A stretch of DNA of 64,000 bases from Pseudomonas sp. RIT623. GTDB lineage: Bacteria; Pseudomonadota; Gammaproteobacteria; Pseudomonadales; Pseudomonadaceae. This document shows positions 27,348 to 36,653 of the stretch, in pieces. Made by a program: the position numbers and the translations under genes. The stretch is taken from the NCBI RefSeq assembly GCF_004519305.1, contig NZ_SOZA01000009.1, forward strand, positions 95,278-159,277, written 5' to 3'. Position 1 is the stretch's first letter; each line of letters starts with the position of its first letter. The notes under the pieces were generated by a model, which did not search any database, had not been told where the DNA came from, and saw nothing but the letters and a program-made list of their open reading frames with translations.

Positions 27348-28703
27348 ATGCCCCTCAGCCACAGCGTGCGCAGCTACCTCCAGGGCGGCGATAGCCGCGC
27401 CGAACGCGACTATATGCCAGAGCTGGCGGGCGCCACCCTGCAGGAGTCCCCCAGCCTGTCGCGCCTGACCGTGTGGCTGGCGGCGATCCTGCTGCTGGTG
27501 GCCCTGGCCTGGGCCAACTTCGCGGTGCTCGACGAAGTCACTGTCGGCGAAGGCAAGGCCATCCCGTCTAGCAAAGTCCAGGTGGTGCAGAACCTCGAAG
27601 GCGGCATCGTCACCGAGATCTTCGTGCGAGAGGGGCAGATGGTCGACAAGGGCGCCACCCTCCTGCGCCTGGACGACACGCGCTTCAAGTCGAACAAGGG
27701 TGAAAGCGAGGCCGACCGTTACGCCCTCAGCGCGCAGGTGGAACGCCTGTCGGCCGAGTCCGAAGGCCGCCCCTTCGTGCTGTCGAGCGAAGTCCGCGCC
27801 AAGGCGCCGCAGGTAGCCGAGGACGAGGCCGCTCTTTACCAATCACGCCAACGCCGTCTGGCCAGCGAAAAACAGACCCTCAACGAACAATTGCGGCAAA
27901 AGACCCAGGAGCTGGCCGAGTTCCGTTCCAAGGTCGACCAGTACCGTTCGGCGGTGGGCCTGTTGCAGCAGGAACTGGACATGTCCTCGCCACTGGTGAG
28001 CAAGGGCGCCATCTCCCCGGTGGAGATCCTGCGCCTCAAGCAGCGCAGCGTCGAGGCCCGCGGCCAGCTGAACGCCACCAACCTGGCCATTCCCCGCGCC
28101 GAAGCGGCGATCGCCGAGATCCGCAGCAAGATCCAGGAATCGGACGCGAGCTTTCGCTCCGACGCCGCCAAGGAACTCAACGACAAGCGCACCGAACTGT
28201 CGAAGATCACCGCCACCAGCATCGCCATCGACGACCGGGTCAACCGCACCACCGTGGTGTCGCCGGTGCGCGGCATCGTCAAGCTGCTCAAGGTCAACAC
28301 CATCGGCGGCGTGGTGCAGCCCGGCAGCGACCTGGTGGAGATCGTGCCGATCGAGGACAACCTGCTGATCGAGGCCAAGGTACGGCCACAGGACGTGGCC
28401 TTCCTGCACCCGGGACAGACCGCGATGGTCAAGTTCAGCGCCTACGACTACACCATCTACGGTGGGCTCAAGGCCAAGCTGGAGCTGATCGGCGCGGACA
28501 CCGTCAGCGACGACAAGGGCAATGCGTTCTACCTGATCCAGGTGCGCACCGACAAGAACCACCTGGGCGGGGACAACAAGCCGCTGCTGATCATCCCGGG
28601 GATGGTCGCCACGGTGGATATCATCACCGGGCAGAAAAGCGTGCTGGACTACCTGCTCAAGCCGGTGCTCAAGGCGCGTACCGAAGCCTTGCGTGAACGT
28701 TGA
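27348..28703 (+). CDS. lapC: Type I secretion membrane fusion protein, LapC-like
   Basis: A 451-residue HlyD-family periplasmic adaptor. One N-terminal membrane helix (about 41-62), a lipoyl/barrel half (KVQVVQNLEGGIVTEIFVREGQMVDKG), a long coiled coil (about 120-290) and the second barrel half (TTVVSPVRGIVKLLKVNTIGGVV) ending in the beta-rich C-terminus. It bridges the LapB-like ATPase and the TolC channel. It is the last gene of the operon and ends 21 bases before the stop codon of the convergent NEL gene; no strong terminator lies between them. Confidence 0.9.
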   Translation: MPLSHSVRSYLQGGDSRAERDYMPELAGATLQESPSLSRLTVWLAAILLLVALAWANFAVLDEVTVGEGKAIPSSKVQVVQNLEGGIVTEIFVREGQMVDKGATLLRLDDTRFKSNKGESEADRYALSAQVERLSAESEGRPFVLSSEVRAKAPQVAEDEAALYQSRQRRLASEKQTLNEQLRQKTQELAEFRSKVDQYRSAVGLLQQELDMSSPLVSKGAISPVEILRLKQRSVEARGQLNATNLAIPRAEAAIAEIRSKIQESDASFRSDAAKELNDKRTELSKITATSIAIDDRVNRTTVVSPVRGIVKLLKVNTIGGVVQPGSDLVEIVPIEDNLLIEAKVRPQDVAFLHPGQTAMVKFSAYDYTIYGGLKAKLELIGADTVSDDKGNAFYLIQVRTDKNHLGGDNKPLLIIPGMVATVDIITGQKSVLDYLLKPVLKARTEALRER

Positions 28704-28724
28704 GGGTATCCAGCACGCCCTCCG

Positions 28725-31700
28725 TCAGTCTGGATGACGGGCGTAAGCTTGCTCGGTCAGCTCGTCCATCAGTTGTCCCTCGGCAAGGTTGCGTTCGGCC
28801 ATCAGATCTTCCACTTGATCCAGGTACTCTTGTTCCGTACTTGACTTCGCCTGCTGCTCCAAGGTCGCCAAGCGATCACGATAGGGGGCATCGAACGCCT
28901 CGAAACGTTCTCCATGACGGGTACGCAAAAAGTCCTGCCAGAAATCTCGATTCGCCAACGACCTACGCAAGACCTGCGTGTTTTCACCCGCGAGCACCGT
29001 CGCCCGGGCATCGCGCAGGTCAGCCTGAGTGACGCCGCTGGCATAGTGGTAATTCATGTACTCAGGCTGGGCCGGCAATCCCAGGGGCGCGGCCAGACCG
29101 ATACGGTAAGCCAGATACACTTCGACGTCGTCCACCGTTTGGGTGGGGTCTGACGCTTGTACCTCGCTGATGTGTTCGGCGGCGATCCGATCGACCGCGT
29201 CCCGACGATAGAGCCCGCGTCCCAGGCGCAGCAATCGCGCTTCGGCCTCGTCGCTGGCCAGCCCTGCCGTGTTGCGTACCACCAGTGTGGTCAGCTCCAA
29301 TTCACTCAGAATGAACAACAACTGGTCCGAACACGTACGCGGCCCAGCCGCCTGCGCAAACAACGCTTCACGGACTTCGCTGTTCTGCTCGCAACTGTCG
29401 AGGATCGCCCACACCCGTCGGCGCAAGTGCCCTGGCTGGTTCAGATAGTCTTCCGAACGCCCCAGATCACGCAGGAAGCGGAAGAAGTCAGCGGTGTTCT
29501 CGCCATCGGCATCCACCAGGTGCTGCCAGACCTGCGAGCAACGCACGTGCTCGGCGGGGCTCAACCCCTGCAGCCAAATCGCCCGGGCAGCCTCCTCGGC
29601 GCCGGCATGCACGGGGCGTGACAGTTGCCGGGAAAACGACCGTAACCGTCTCAGCGCATCCGCCGTCAGCGGGTTGTCATGCAAGACCAGGCGCCCCAGC
29701 CGGGCCCTGTGCAACTGGATCACCAGTTCACTCACCGTGGTGATCCGGTTGTCGCGCAAGTCGATGGTTTCCAGCGTCGGATGCTCGAGAAGCGCCATGG
29801 GCACAGCGCTCAGGCGAGTGTTGCGCAACGAGATCGCCTGCAGGCTGTTGGCCCCCTGCAGCGAAGGTGCCAGGCCTATGGGGTTATCACTCAGATCCAG
29901 CCAACGCAGCCGCACCAGCGACGACAAACGTCCGCCTGCCGCGGCGTCCATCACGATCTGGTTGGCGGCCAGGCGCAGATGGGTCAGTTGCGTCAGGTGC
30001 TCGATCCCGGTCGGTATGGACGTCAGTGCGTTGTTACCCAGATCAAGATGCCGTAAATCGCCGAAACGCTGAATGAAGTCGCTGACGCTGTTACCCAGTT
30101 GCATGCGCCGCAGCGTCAAACGCCTCACATGGTCGAAGCGCACAGACGCAGGCAGGTTGGGCAAGCCCGCCAACGACTCGCCGTCGAGGGTCAGCACGAA
30201 CACCCCATCCGCATCGTGCAGCTTGCGCCGCCAGACGCGGCGGATCTGCTTGGCCACCTGCCGCCGCCGGTAGCGCTGCAGCGAGCTGCCAGCTGCCTGA
30301 CACCATGCTTGCAAGGCTTGGCGCAGTGAAGCCAACTGCTGGCGCAGGCCTGCCAGGTATTCCCAGGGCGACTGGCCCGCGTTGCCTATCTGAGTGAGGA
30401 GGTCCTCGATCTGACCGTCGGTCAATGTCGGATACACGCTGCGCAAGCCACTGCGCACACTGCTACCCGCGCCCGGCTGCCGCCCACTGAGCGGATACCC
30501 CAGGCGCCCATCGCCCAGTCGCACCGGTGGGCGCATGCCAGACGCTGGCGAGACCATGCCGATCAGCTTGGCGGCGGCTTGACGATTGCCGCCCAGCCAA
30601 CGAACACAGGCATCGGTCAACTGTCGCGCCGTCGGTTCGGCATGACCCAGTTGGAGTTTCTGTACACTATCCATATGCAGCAACAACGCCTGGGCCAGGC
30701 TGTCGCCCGCCGCGGCGCCGGCGACGCCATGGCCGTTGTCGTCGACAGCCAGGTAACCTTCGCCCGTACGTAGTATCCGGCGAACCTCGGCGGCCTGTTC
30801 GCCCCCTTGCTGCGCAAGCAGCAGCCCCTCCACCCGGCCCTCGCGCAGCTCGATGCGAACCTGCTCGCGCCAGGGCGTCAGGGTATCAGCGACGTGCAAC
30901 ATCAGCTTTTCGCAATCGCTGTTGATTGCCGCAGCCTGATAGAACCCCGCGCAAGCGCGATCCAGCCGGCTGTCCCACAACGCCCAGCGCGCCTGCTCGG
31001 CCAACGGCAACGGTACTTTCTTCCCGAGGCGCAGTTGCGCATGCTGGCCACCGCTGGCCGAGGCGACGAGCATTTCTGCGCTGCGCGCACTCAGCCCAGG
31101 AAAATCACGACGCAACAGTTGCGCGGGGTCGCCCACGGGCTTCTGCTGCGCGGCGATACGCTGCTCGAAAGCCTCGGCCTTCAGCGCAGGCTCAGCAGCA
31201 TGCAGGCGATGACGCTCCAGGGCATCGACCAGACGCGCCGGCGCCTGGGCGCCTTCAACATGTAGCCGCCGCAATTGCTCGGTATCGAAGCCGGTAGTTC
31301 CGAGGACAGCCTCGGCCTCGGGTTCGGTCACCGCGGCCAGGGAGCCGCCGAGACGGCCCAGCAAGAGCCGTTTTTCTGCCCAGCCATGAGCCTGTTCGAA
31401 CTCATGGGCCCAGCCGCCATCGCCATTGTCGCGCAGTAAAGGGCCATAGGCCGTTGACCGGTGCGGATGACGAATACGCCATTCGCCCTTGGGCTCCAGA
31501 GGCTCGAGCAGAAAACTTCCTTGCCCAAGTTTGATCCGCTGCGCCCCGGCTGGCCCCATCACCGAACCCAGCGAGCCTTGCTCATCGGCAATCTTGTAGC
31601 CGCGCAGGCTGCCATCACACAGACGCAGGCGCCCCTCGTCGGACAGCACCGGCAGCAGGCCATCGACGAACGACACCCGCTCGAGGAGCTTGCCCACCCC

Positions 31701-33047
31701 AGCCGTGACCAGGCCCGTGCCGAGCATGCCGGCCACATTGAACAGGTGCCCCAGGGCCGACTCTCGATCCCCGAGTTGCCAGTCCTGGTAGCCCTCGTAG
31801 ACTTCATCGACCAGTTGCGCCACGGCAATACCCGCCATCGCCAAGCCAAGCCCCGGGACGAAGAGCGCGGCCAGCGACAGCAAATCGAGCCCTGCGCTCT
31901 GATAGCCCTGTAGCCGCGCCTCACGGGTCGCGGCGTCTTCGTCTTCAGTCGGCACGGCCAACATGCGGGCATCGGCGATGATTTTGTCGATATGGGTCTG
32001 GCGCAGATGGGCGAACAGTGCGCCTGCAATTGCCTGGTTGCGCCCGTCCAGTGGCAACGCCGATGTCCCCGTGGCGGGCTGGAGGTTGGCCAGTACCCGC
32101 ACGAACGCCGGGCGATCGGCCTCGCTGATGAAACGCATGAAGAAGGCCAGATAATCCGGTTGCCCCAGGCGCTGACCGAGCGCCTCGTACAACGCGGCCC
32201 ATGAGGGGTAGCGCGCAAGCTCTGCCTGGGGGTCACCCGGCAGCCAGGCGACCACGCCTTCCAGGCGCGCTGCGCGGCTTCTGTCTTTGCGGATCTCCAG
32301 CGTCACCACACCCACGACTGGCTTGCCGAGCAGGTACAACTGACGAGGCCGAACATCGACCGGGTAGGCAGCAACGATAGGCTCGGCACTGATCAGCGGC
32401 AGCAGTTGCAAAAAGGTGCGTTCGTCGATGATCTGCTTGAGGGCCGCATGGCGCACGGCAACCTCGAAATTGCCTTGCTGCACCTGCTCCAGCAGGCGCT
32501 GCAAGGCTTGCGCCTGCACCGCGTCATCGGGTCGGAAGTGTCCTTCGAGATAGGCCTGGTACTTTGCGCCAATATTCAGTGATCGGCATAGCGCGGCATA
32601 GGCGCCGGGACGCACCGGCAGCGTCTCGCCCTGGCCGTCATGCAGGCGCGACTCCGCCAGCCAGTGCTCCTCCGACTCTTCGCTGGCAGCGAAGTTATGC
32701 AGGGCCGCTTGCAGCAAGGACTGACTGGCCTGCACACGTTCCCGGGGCAATGGTAGGGAGGGCCCCACTGGGGCATTGATCTTGTGCCATACCCTGAACA
32801 AACGGCCCTTGCGCACGTCATGGACCTTTCCTGTCAGGTCCTGCAAGGCGTTGACCAGCAATATCTCGGCAAAGACGTCCAATGGCGTGACGCTGCCGTA
32901 GTGGACTTGCAATTGGTCCTGCAAACGTTGCTGTTGCGTCATCGCCAGTTGCAAAGCCTTGAGGCGATCCTCGGAAGCGTTTTTCAACCAGGCAGGCAGT
33001 CGATCGCCAATCAAGCGATCGATCGAGTCAGGGGCGAGAGGAGTCAT
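28725..33047 (-). CDS. Large leucine-rich-repeat protein with C-terminal NEL E3 ubiquitin ligase domain
   Basis: A 1,440-residue putative effector. The first 900 residues resemble the N-terminal part of Pseudomonas dermonecrotic-toxin-like proteins (inference) and hold a hydrophobic, Gly/Ala-rich segment (about 385-450). Leucine-rich repeats follow (about 969-1132), for example LRHLDLGNNALTSIP and LRWLDLSDNPIGLAP, about seven units. The NEL domain (about 1146-1440) has the catalytic CxD motif as Cys1239-Ser-Asp1241 in RTCSDQLLF. In IpaH/SspH/SlrP proteins this Cys accepts ubiquitin from host E2 enzymes. There is no signal peptide. ATG at 33047 follows AGGA. The secretion route is unknown; the convergent neighbour is a type I secretion operon. 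Confidence 0.87.
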   Translation of the reverse strand: MTPLAPDSIDRLIGDRLPAWLKNASEDRLKALQLAMTQQQRLQDQLQVHYGSVTPLDVFAEILLVNALQDLTGKVHDVRKGRLFRVWHKINAPVGPSLPLPRERVQASQSLLQAALHNFAASEESEEHWLAESRLHDGQGETLPVRPGAYAALCRSLNIGAKYQAYLEGHFRPDDAVQAQALQRLLEQVQQGNFEVAVRHAALKQIIDERTFLQLLPLISAEPIVAAYPVDVRPRQLYLLGKPVVGVVTLEIRKDRSRAARLEGVVAWLPGDPQAELARYPSWAALYEALGQRLGQPDYLAFFMRFISEADRPAFVRVLANLQPATGTSALPLDGRNQAIAGALFAHLRQTHIDKIIADARMLAVPTEDEDAATREARLQGYQSAGLDLLSLAALFVPGLGLAMAGIAVAQLVDEVYEGYQDWQLGDRESALGHLFNVAGMLGTGLVTAGVGKLLERVSFVDGLLPVLSDEGRLRLCDGSLRGYKIADEQGSLGSVMGPAGAQRIKLGQGSFLLEPLEPKGEWRIRHPHRSTAYGPLLRDNGDGGWAHEFEQAHGWAEKRLLLGRLGGSLAAVTEPEAEAVLGTTGFDTEQLRRLHVEGAQAPARLVDALERHRLHAAEPALKAEAFEQRIAAQQKPVGDPAQLLRRDFPGLSARSAEMLVASASGGQHAQLRLGKKVPLPLAEQARWALWDSRLDRACAGFYQAAAINSDCEKLMLHVADTLTPWREQVRIELREGRVEGLLLAQQGGEQAAEVRRILRTGEGYLAVDDNGHGVAGAAAGDSLAQALLLHMDSVQKLQLGHAEPTARQLTDACVRWLGGNRQAAAKLIGMVSPASGMRPPVRLGDGRLGYPLSGRQPGAGSSVRSGLRSVYPTLTDGQIEDLLTQIGNAGQSPWEYLAGLRQQLASLRQALQAWCQAAGSSLQRYRRRQVAKQIRRVWRRKLHDADGVFVLTLDGESLAGLPNLPASVRFDHVRRLTLRRMQLGNSVSDFIQRFGDLRHLDLGNNALTSIPTGIEHLTQLTHLRLAANQIVMDAAAGGRLSSLVRLRWLDLSDNPIGLAPSLQGANSLQAISLRNTRLSAVPMALLEHPTLETIDLRDNRITTVSELVIQLHRARLGRLVLHDNPLTADALRRLRSFSRQLSRPVHAGAEEAARAIWLQGLSPAEHVRCSQVWQHLVDADGENTADFFRFLRDLGRSEDYLNQPGHLRRRVWAILDSCEQNSEVREALFAQAAGPRTCSDQLLFILSELELTTLVVRNTAGLASDEAEARLLRLGRGLYRRDAVDRIAAEHISEVQASDPTQTVDDVEVYLAYRIGLAAPLGLPAQPEYMNYHYASGVTQADLRDARATVLAGENTQVLRRSLANRDFWQDFLRTRHGERFEAFDAPYRDRLATLEQQAKSSTEQEYLDQVEDLMAERNLAEGQLMDELTEQAYARHPD

Positions 33048-33133
33048 GGGCTATTCCTGATGGGAGAAATGCCCATTTCACCCGCGCGTCCCTGCCGGCT
33101 GGCGTTAGTTAAGTCTGTCCCTGCGACAACGGA

Positions 33134-33733
33134 TCAGCGGTGGACGTGGTTGCGCTCGAAGGTCGCCATGCCCATCGCGTCGATCTGTCCCTGCACCAGT
33201 GCCTCGAAAGGCCGCAGCAAGGCATCGAAACACTGCGGTTGCTCCAGCACATTCAATGCCTGCACTACCGCCTCGAGAGTCGACAACGCCCCTGGCTCAG
33301 GCGCCTTGCGCACCCGATAGCGTGAAGGAAGTACCTGGGCCAGCGTCACCCGCGGCAGCGCCGCGAGCGCCGGGTTCAAGTACAGCAGCTTGCGTGCCTT
33401 GCGCCAGGTACCGTCGGGTACGATCAGCAGCAGCGGTAGGTCGTGGCCTTGTCCATAACGTGCCAGCACCTCGGCTTCTTCACCAGGGAACAGCAGCGCC
33501 GGTCGATACCCTGGCGTGGCCAGCAGCGCGTCCAGGTCATCGAACACCTCGCCGATTCGCAGCTCGCCGTTGACCAGCCCCAAGGTCGCCAGGCGCGCGG
33601 TATTCAGCGCATGGGCGGTCTCGCTGGGGTGTTGCAGAACGACCACGCGAGTAAGGCTGTCGAGCTGTGGGATGAGTGGACAGAGGCAATGGGCAAGCGG
33701 GCGCTGGCAGCGCTCGCAGCGAGGTCTTGGCAT
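33134..33733 (-). CDS. DTW-domain protein, tRNA-uridine aminocarboxypropyltransferase (TapT-like)
   Basis: A 199-residue cytoplasmic enzyme. It has the N-terminal zinc-type cysteines CERCQRPLAHCLCP, the SPOUT-like middle VVVLQHPSETAHALNTARL, and the name-giving motif in LIVPDGTWRKARKL, followed by SRYRVRKAPEPGALSTLEA. DTW proteins TapT and TuaA add the 3-amino-3-carboxypropyl group of SAM to tRNA uridines, giving acp3U. The ATG at 33733 follows AAGGAG; the longer frame upstream is non-coding. Confidence 0.9.
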   Translation of the reverse strand: MPRPRCERCQRPLAHCLCPLIPQLDSLTRVVVLQHPSETAHALNTARLATLGLVNGELRIGEVFDDLDALLATPGYRPALLFPGEEAEVLARYGQGHDLPLLLIVPDGTWRKARKLLYLNPALAALPRVTLAQVLPSRYRVRKAPEPGALSTLEAVVQALNVLEQPQCFDALLRPFEALVQGQIDAMGMATFERNHVHR

Positions 33734-33828
33734 GGGGAACTCCTTGGGGCGGGTAGTTTGCCACAGGGTTGCCATCCTCGGGTTGCTGCGAGGCCCACTC
33801 CCACACCCCACTGTTACCCGCTGCAGCC

Positions 33829-35394
33829 TCAGCGGTTGAATCGCTCCGCCAGGCTGTGCAGGTACTCCGCCATGCGCTCCAGGTCCTGGCTGATTTCGGC
33901 GCCCTGCTTGGCCTGCCCCGCGCTCTCGTCGCACAGGTGGGCAATGCGCACGATCTGCTGGTTGATGTCCTCCGCCACGTGGCTCTGCTGCTCCGACGCC
34001 GTGGCCATCTGCTGGCTCATGCCGGTGATGCGGCTGACCGCCTGGGCGATCCCCGACAGCGCTTCCTGCACCGCCTCGACACTGTGCACGCTGTCGCTGG
34101 AGATCTGCTGCCCACGGCTGGCGCTGGCCACCGCGCGGTCGGCACCGGAGCGCAGGGTGGAGATGATGTGGTGGATTTCCTCGGTGGAGGCGCGGGTGCG
34201 CTGGGCCAACGAACGCACCTCATCGGCGACCACGGCGAAGCCCCGGCCCTGCTCACCGGCCCGCGCCGCCTCGATGGCGGCATTGAGCGCCAGCAGGTTG
34301 GTCTGCTCGGCGATCGAGGTGATGACATCCACCACGCTGCCAATCGACTGGGTCTGCTCGGCCAGGGCATTGACCGCCTGGCCAATGTCGCTCACGGCCT
34401 CGTTCATGCTGCCCATGGCGCGCAAACTCTGCTCGGCCAGGTCGCTGCCCTTCTGCGCCAGTTGGTCGGCATCGCTGGCGGCGTGGGCGGTGCTCTGCAC
34501 GTTATGGGTCACCTGCTGGATGGTCGCGGCCATCTGCGCGATGGCGGTGGCCGACTGGTCGGTCTCGCTGCGCTGGCGGTCGAGCATCTGTGCCTGGGCA
34601 TCGGACAAGTCGGCGGATTGCGCGGCCCGCGACTTGACGCCGATGCCGGCGTCCACCAGGCGGGTCAACGCGGTCTGCAGACGCGCCTCCTCGCTGATGA
34701 TCGCCAGGTCGAGCTGACCCTGCAGGCCTGGGTTGTCGCTGTAGGTCAGCGCCACCAGCGGGCTGGTGAAGGCCTTGGGATGCTCCTGCAAGGTGCGCCG
34801 GATCGACTGGTTCTGCCGGTGCTCGACCACGTACCAAGCCGCCAGCAGGCTGGCCATCAGCACGCCGAGGGCCGCATAAGGGGGCAGCCACAGGTAGCCG
34901 GCGGCCGAAGCCAGGCCAGCACCGATCAACGGCCAGCCATGGCCGATGCCATGGGCCAGGCGCGCCGCCAGAGGCACCGCCGAGCGCCCGGCACGCAGGC
35001 GCGCGTAGAGCTGCTCGGCGCGGCGGATCTGCTCGCGGGTCGGCACCGAGCGCACCGATTCATAGCCGCTGATGCGACCGTTCTCGTACACCGCCGTGAC
35101 ATAGGCGCTGACCCAGTAGAAATCGCCGTTCTTGGCGCGGTTCTTGACCACGCCCATCCATGGCTTGCCTTGCTTGATGGTGTCCCACATATGACCGAAG
35201 ACCGCTGGCGGCATGTCGGGGTGGCGCACCAAGTTGTGGGGTTGGCCCACCAATTCGTCGTAGGTGAAACCGCTGATGGCCACGAATGCGTCGTTGCAAT
35301 AGGTGATGCGGCTGTTCAGGTCGGTGGTGGAGATCAGCCGCTGGTCTTGGGAAAAGGTTCTTTCGTGCTCAGTGACGGGCAAATTCATGCGCAT
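33829..35394 (-). CDS. aer: Aerotaxis receptor Aer (PAS-domain methyl-accepting protein)
   Basis: A 521-residue energy-taxis receptor. Order: N-terminal PAS domain (about 10-120) with [21 protein letters not shown] and [16 protein letters not shown], expected to bind FAD; a hydrophobic membrane anchor (about 158-200, [30 protein letters not shown]); a HAMP-like stretch; and the signalling coiled coil with hairpin tip [23 protein letters not shown]. No periplasmic ligand domain is present. The length equals the Pseudomonas putida Aer I remember. I chose the ATG at 35394, 9 bases after AAGGGA; another ATG lies two codons later. It couples to CheW/CheA encoded elsewhere. Confidence 0.92.
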   Translation of the reverse strand: MRMNLPVTEHERTFSQDQRLISTTDLNSRITYCNDAFVAISGFTYDELVGQPHNLVRHPDMPPAVFGHMWDTIKQGKPWMGVVKNRAKNGDFYWVSAYVTAVYENGRISGYESVRSVPTREQIRRAEQLYARLRAGRSAVPLAARLAHGIGHGWPLIGAGLASAAGYLWLPPYAALGVLMASLLAAWYVVEHRQNQSIRRTLQEHPKAFTSPLVALTYSDNPGLQGQLDLAIISEEARLQTALTRLVDAGIGVKSRAAQSADLSDAQAQMLDRQRSETDQSATAIAQMAATIQQVTHNVQSTAHAASDADQLAQKGSDLAEQSLRAMGSMNEAVSDIGQAVNALAEQTQSIGSVVDVITSIAEQTNLLALNAAIEAARAGEQGRGFAVVADEVRSLAQRTRASTEEIHHIISTLRSGADRAVASASRGQQISSDSVHSVEAVQEALSGIAQAVSRITGMSQQMATASEQQSHVAEDINQQIVRIAHLCDESAGQAKQGAEISQDLERMAEYLHSLAERFNR

Positions 35395-35534
35395 CGTTGG
35401 CGGTCCCTTGCTTATCCAGATGAATGGGAAAATCATCAAAGCAAGTAGATATTTAGCAGATGGCCAGCACGTCAGCGGTCAAGTTTTGTAGGAAATTTGC
35501 TCGACCTGACCGAGCGGCTTGAACACGCCATGCT

Positions 35535-36428
35535 TCAACCCACGTTGAGTTGGCTCTTGAGCAAGTCGCGGAACGTCTGGATCAAGGGTTCCCGGCTGCG
35601 GCCACGACGAATGATCAGGGAAAACGGCGCCTGGTAGCCGAAGGTGGCCGGCGACAAGACCCGCAGGTCACCCTTGTCGACCCAGGCCTGGGCATAGTGC
35701 TCGGGCAGGTAGCCGATGTAGGCGCCGGAGAGAATCAAAATCAGTTGTGCCTCCATGCTCTCCACCGTGGCGGCGCTGTGCTTGAAGCCATGCCGGGCCA
35801 GTTCGGCCTGGCTCCAGTAGCCACGACCGACCATGCGCTGCTGGGTGACCACCGGTTCGGGGATGCGTCGTTGCGCGAACAGCGGGTGGCGGTTGCTGCA
35901 ATACAGCCAGTGCTGCTCGCGGTACAGCGGTTGGTACAGCAGCCCGCTCATGCGCGAGGAAAATGCGCCGATGGCCAGGTCCAGACGGTTGTCCTGCACG
36001 CCCAGCTGCAATTCATAGGGACTGGACACCGACAAGTGCAGGTGCACCGCCGGGTGTTCCTGGCTGTAGGCGCCAATGGCTTCTGCCAGCGGCAGGGCGC
36101 TGTCGCCAACGGTGGAATCGATCACCCCAAGGTTGAGGGTGCCGCGCAGTTCGCCCTTTAGCGCGGCGGCGTACTGCTCGAAGCCGTCCAGCTCACCGAG
36201 CAGGCGCAAGGTTTCCTGGTGGAACAATTCGCCCTTGCTGGTCAGGCTGAAACCGCCACGGCCGCGATGACAGAGGACGATGCCCAGGGCGCTTTCCAGC
36301 TGGCTCATGTAGGTGCTGATGGCCGAGGTCGACAGGTTGAGGTCGCGCTGGGCAGTGGCGAATCCCTGATGGCGTACCACGCTGGCGAAGATGCGCAGCA
36401 GTTTCAGGTCGGGCAGCGATGAGGCCAT
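35535..36428 (-). CDS. gbuR: LysR-family regulator, probable GbuR
   Basis: A 297-residue LysR transcription factor. The helix-turn-helix lies in ATAQRDLNLSTSAISTYMSQLE (about 25-46) and the effector domain covers about 95-290. It is divergent from gbuA with a 225-base gap, as gbuR and gbuA are in P. aeruginosa, where GbuR activates gbuA in response to 4-guanidinobutyrate. Symbol assigned by position and general resemblance. ATG at 36428. Confidence 0.75.
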   Translation of the reverse strand: MASSLPDLKLLRIFASVVRHQGFATAQRDLNLSTSAISTYMSQLESALGIVLCHRGRGGFSLTSKGELFHQETLRLLGELDGFEQYAAALKGELRGTLNLGVIDSTVGDSALPLAEAIGAYSQEHPAVHLHLSVSSPYELQLGVQDNRLDLAIGAFSSRMSGLLYQPLYREQHWLYCSNRHPLFAQRRIPEPVVTQQRMVGRGYWSQAELARHGFKHSAATVESMEAQLILILSGAYIGYLPEHYAQAWVDKGDLRVLSPATFGYQAPFSLIIRRGRSREPLIQTFRDLLKSQLNVG

Positions 36429-36653
36429 GCAACGAGGTTCCGCAGGCTGGAGTTGCCCAGAGTCTAACCCGGCCTGTGCCAATAGTTCAGAGATTCCTGA
36501 AGTAAGTATTTGTCGGTAGCGATTCTTCCCGGCCACTACCTTGCGCAGACTGCGGCGCAATGTCCCTGCTCGCCGGTATCACACCGCGCCAATACGCGCG
36601 GCGGCAGCCAGGTTCGAACAAACAGAACAATCGACCGACTGATGAGGCCCACC

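Noticed and set aside
28725..33047. The NEL protein as a type III effector with a nearby secretion apparatus
   Set aside because: No type III genes, chaperone gene or hrp/exs-like box is visible in the window; only the C-terminal domain class is shared.
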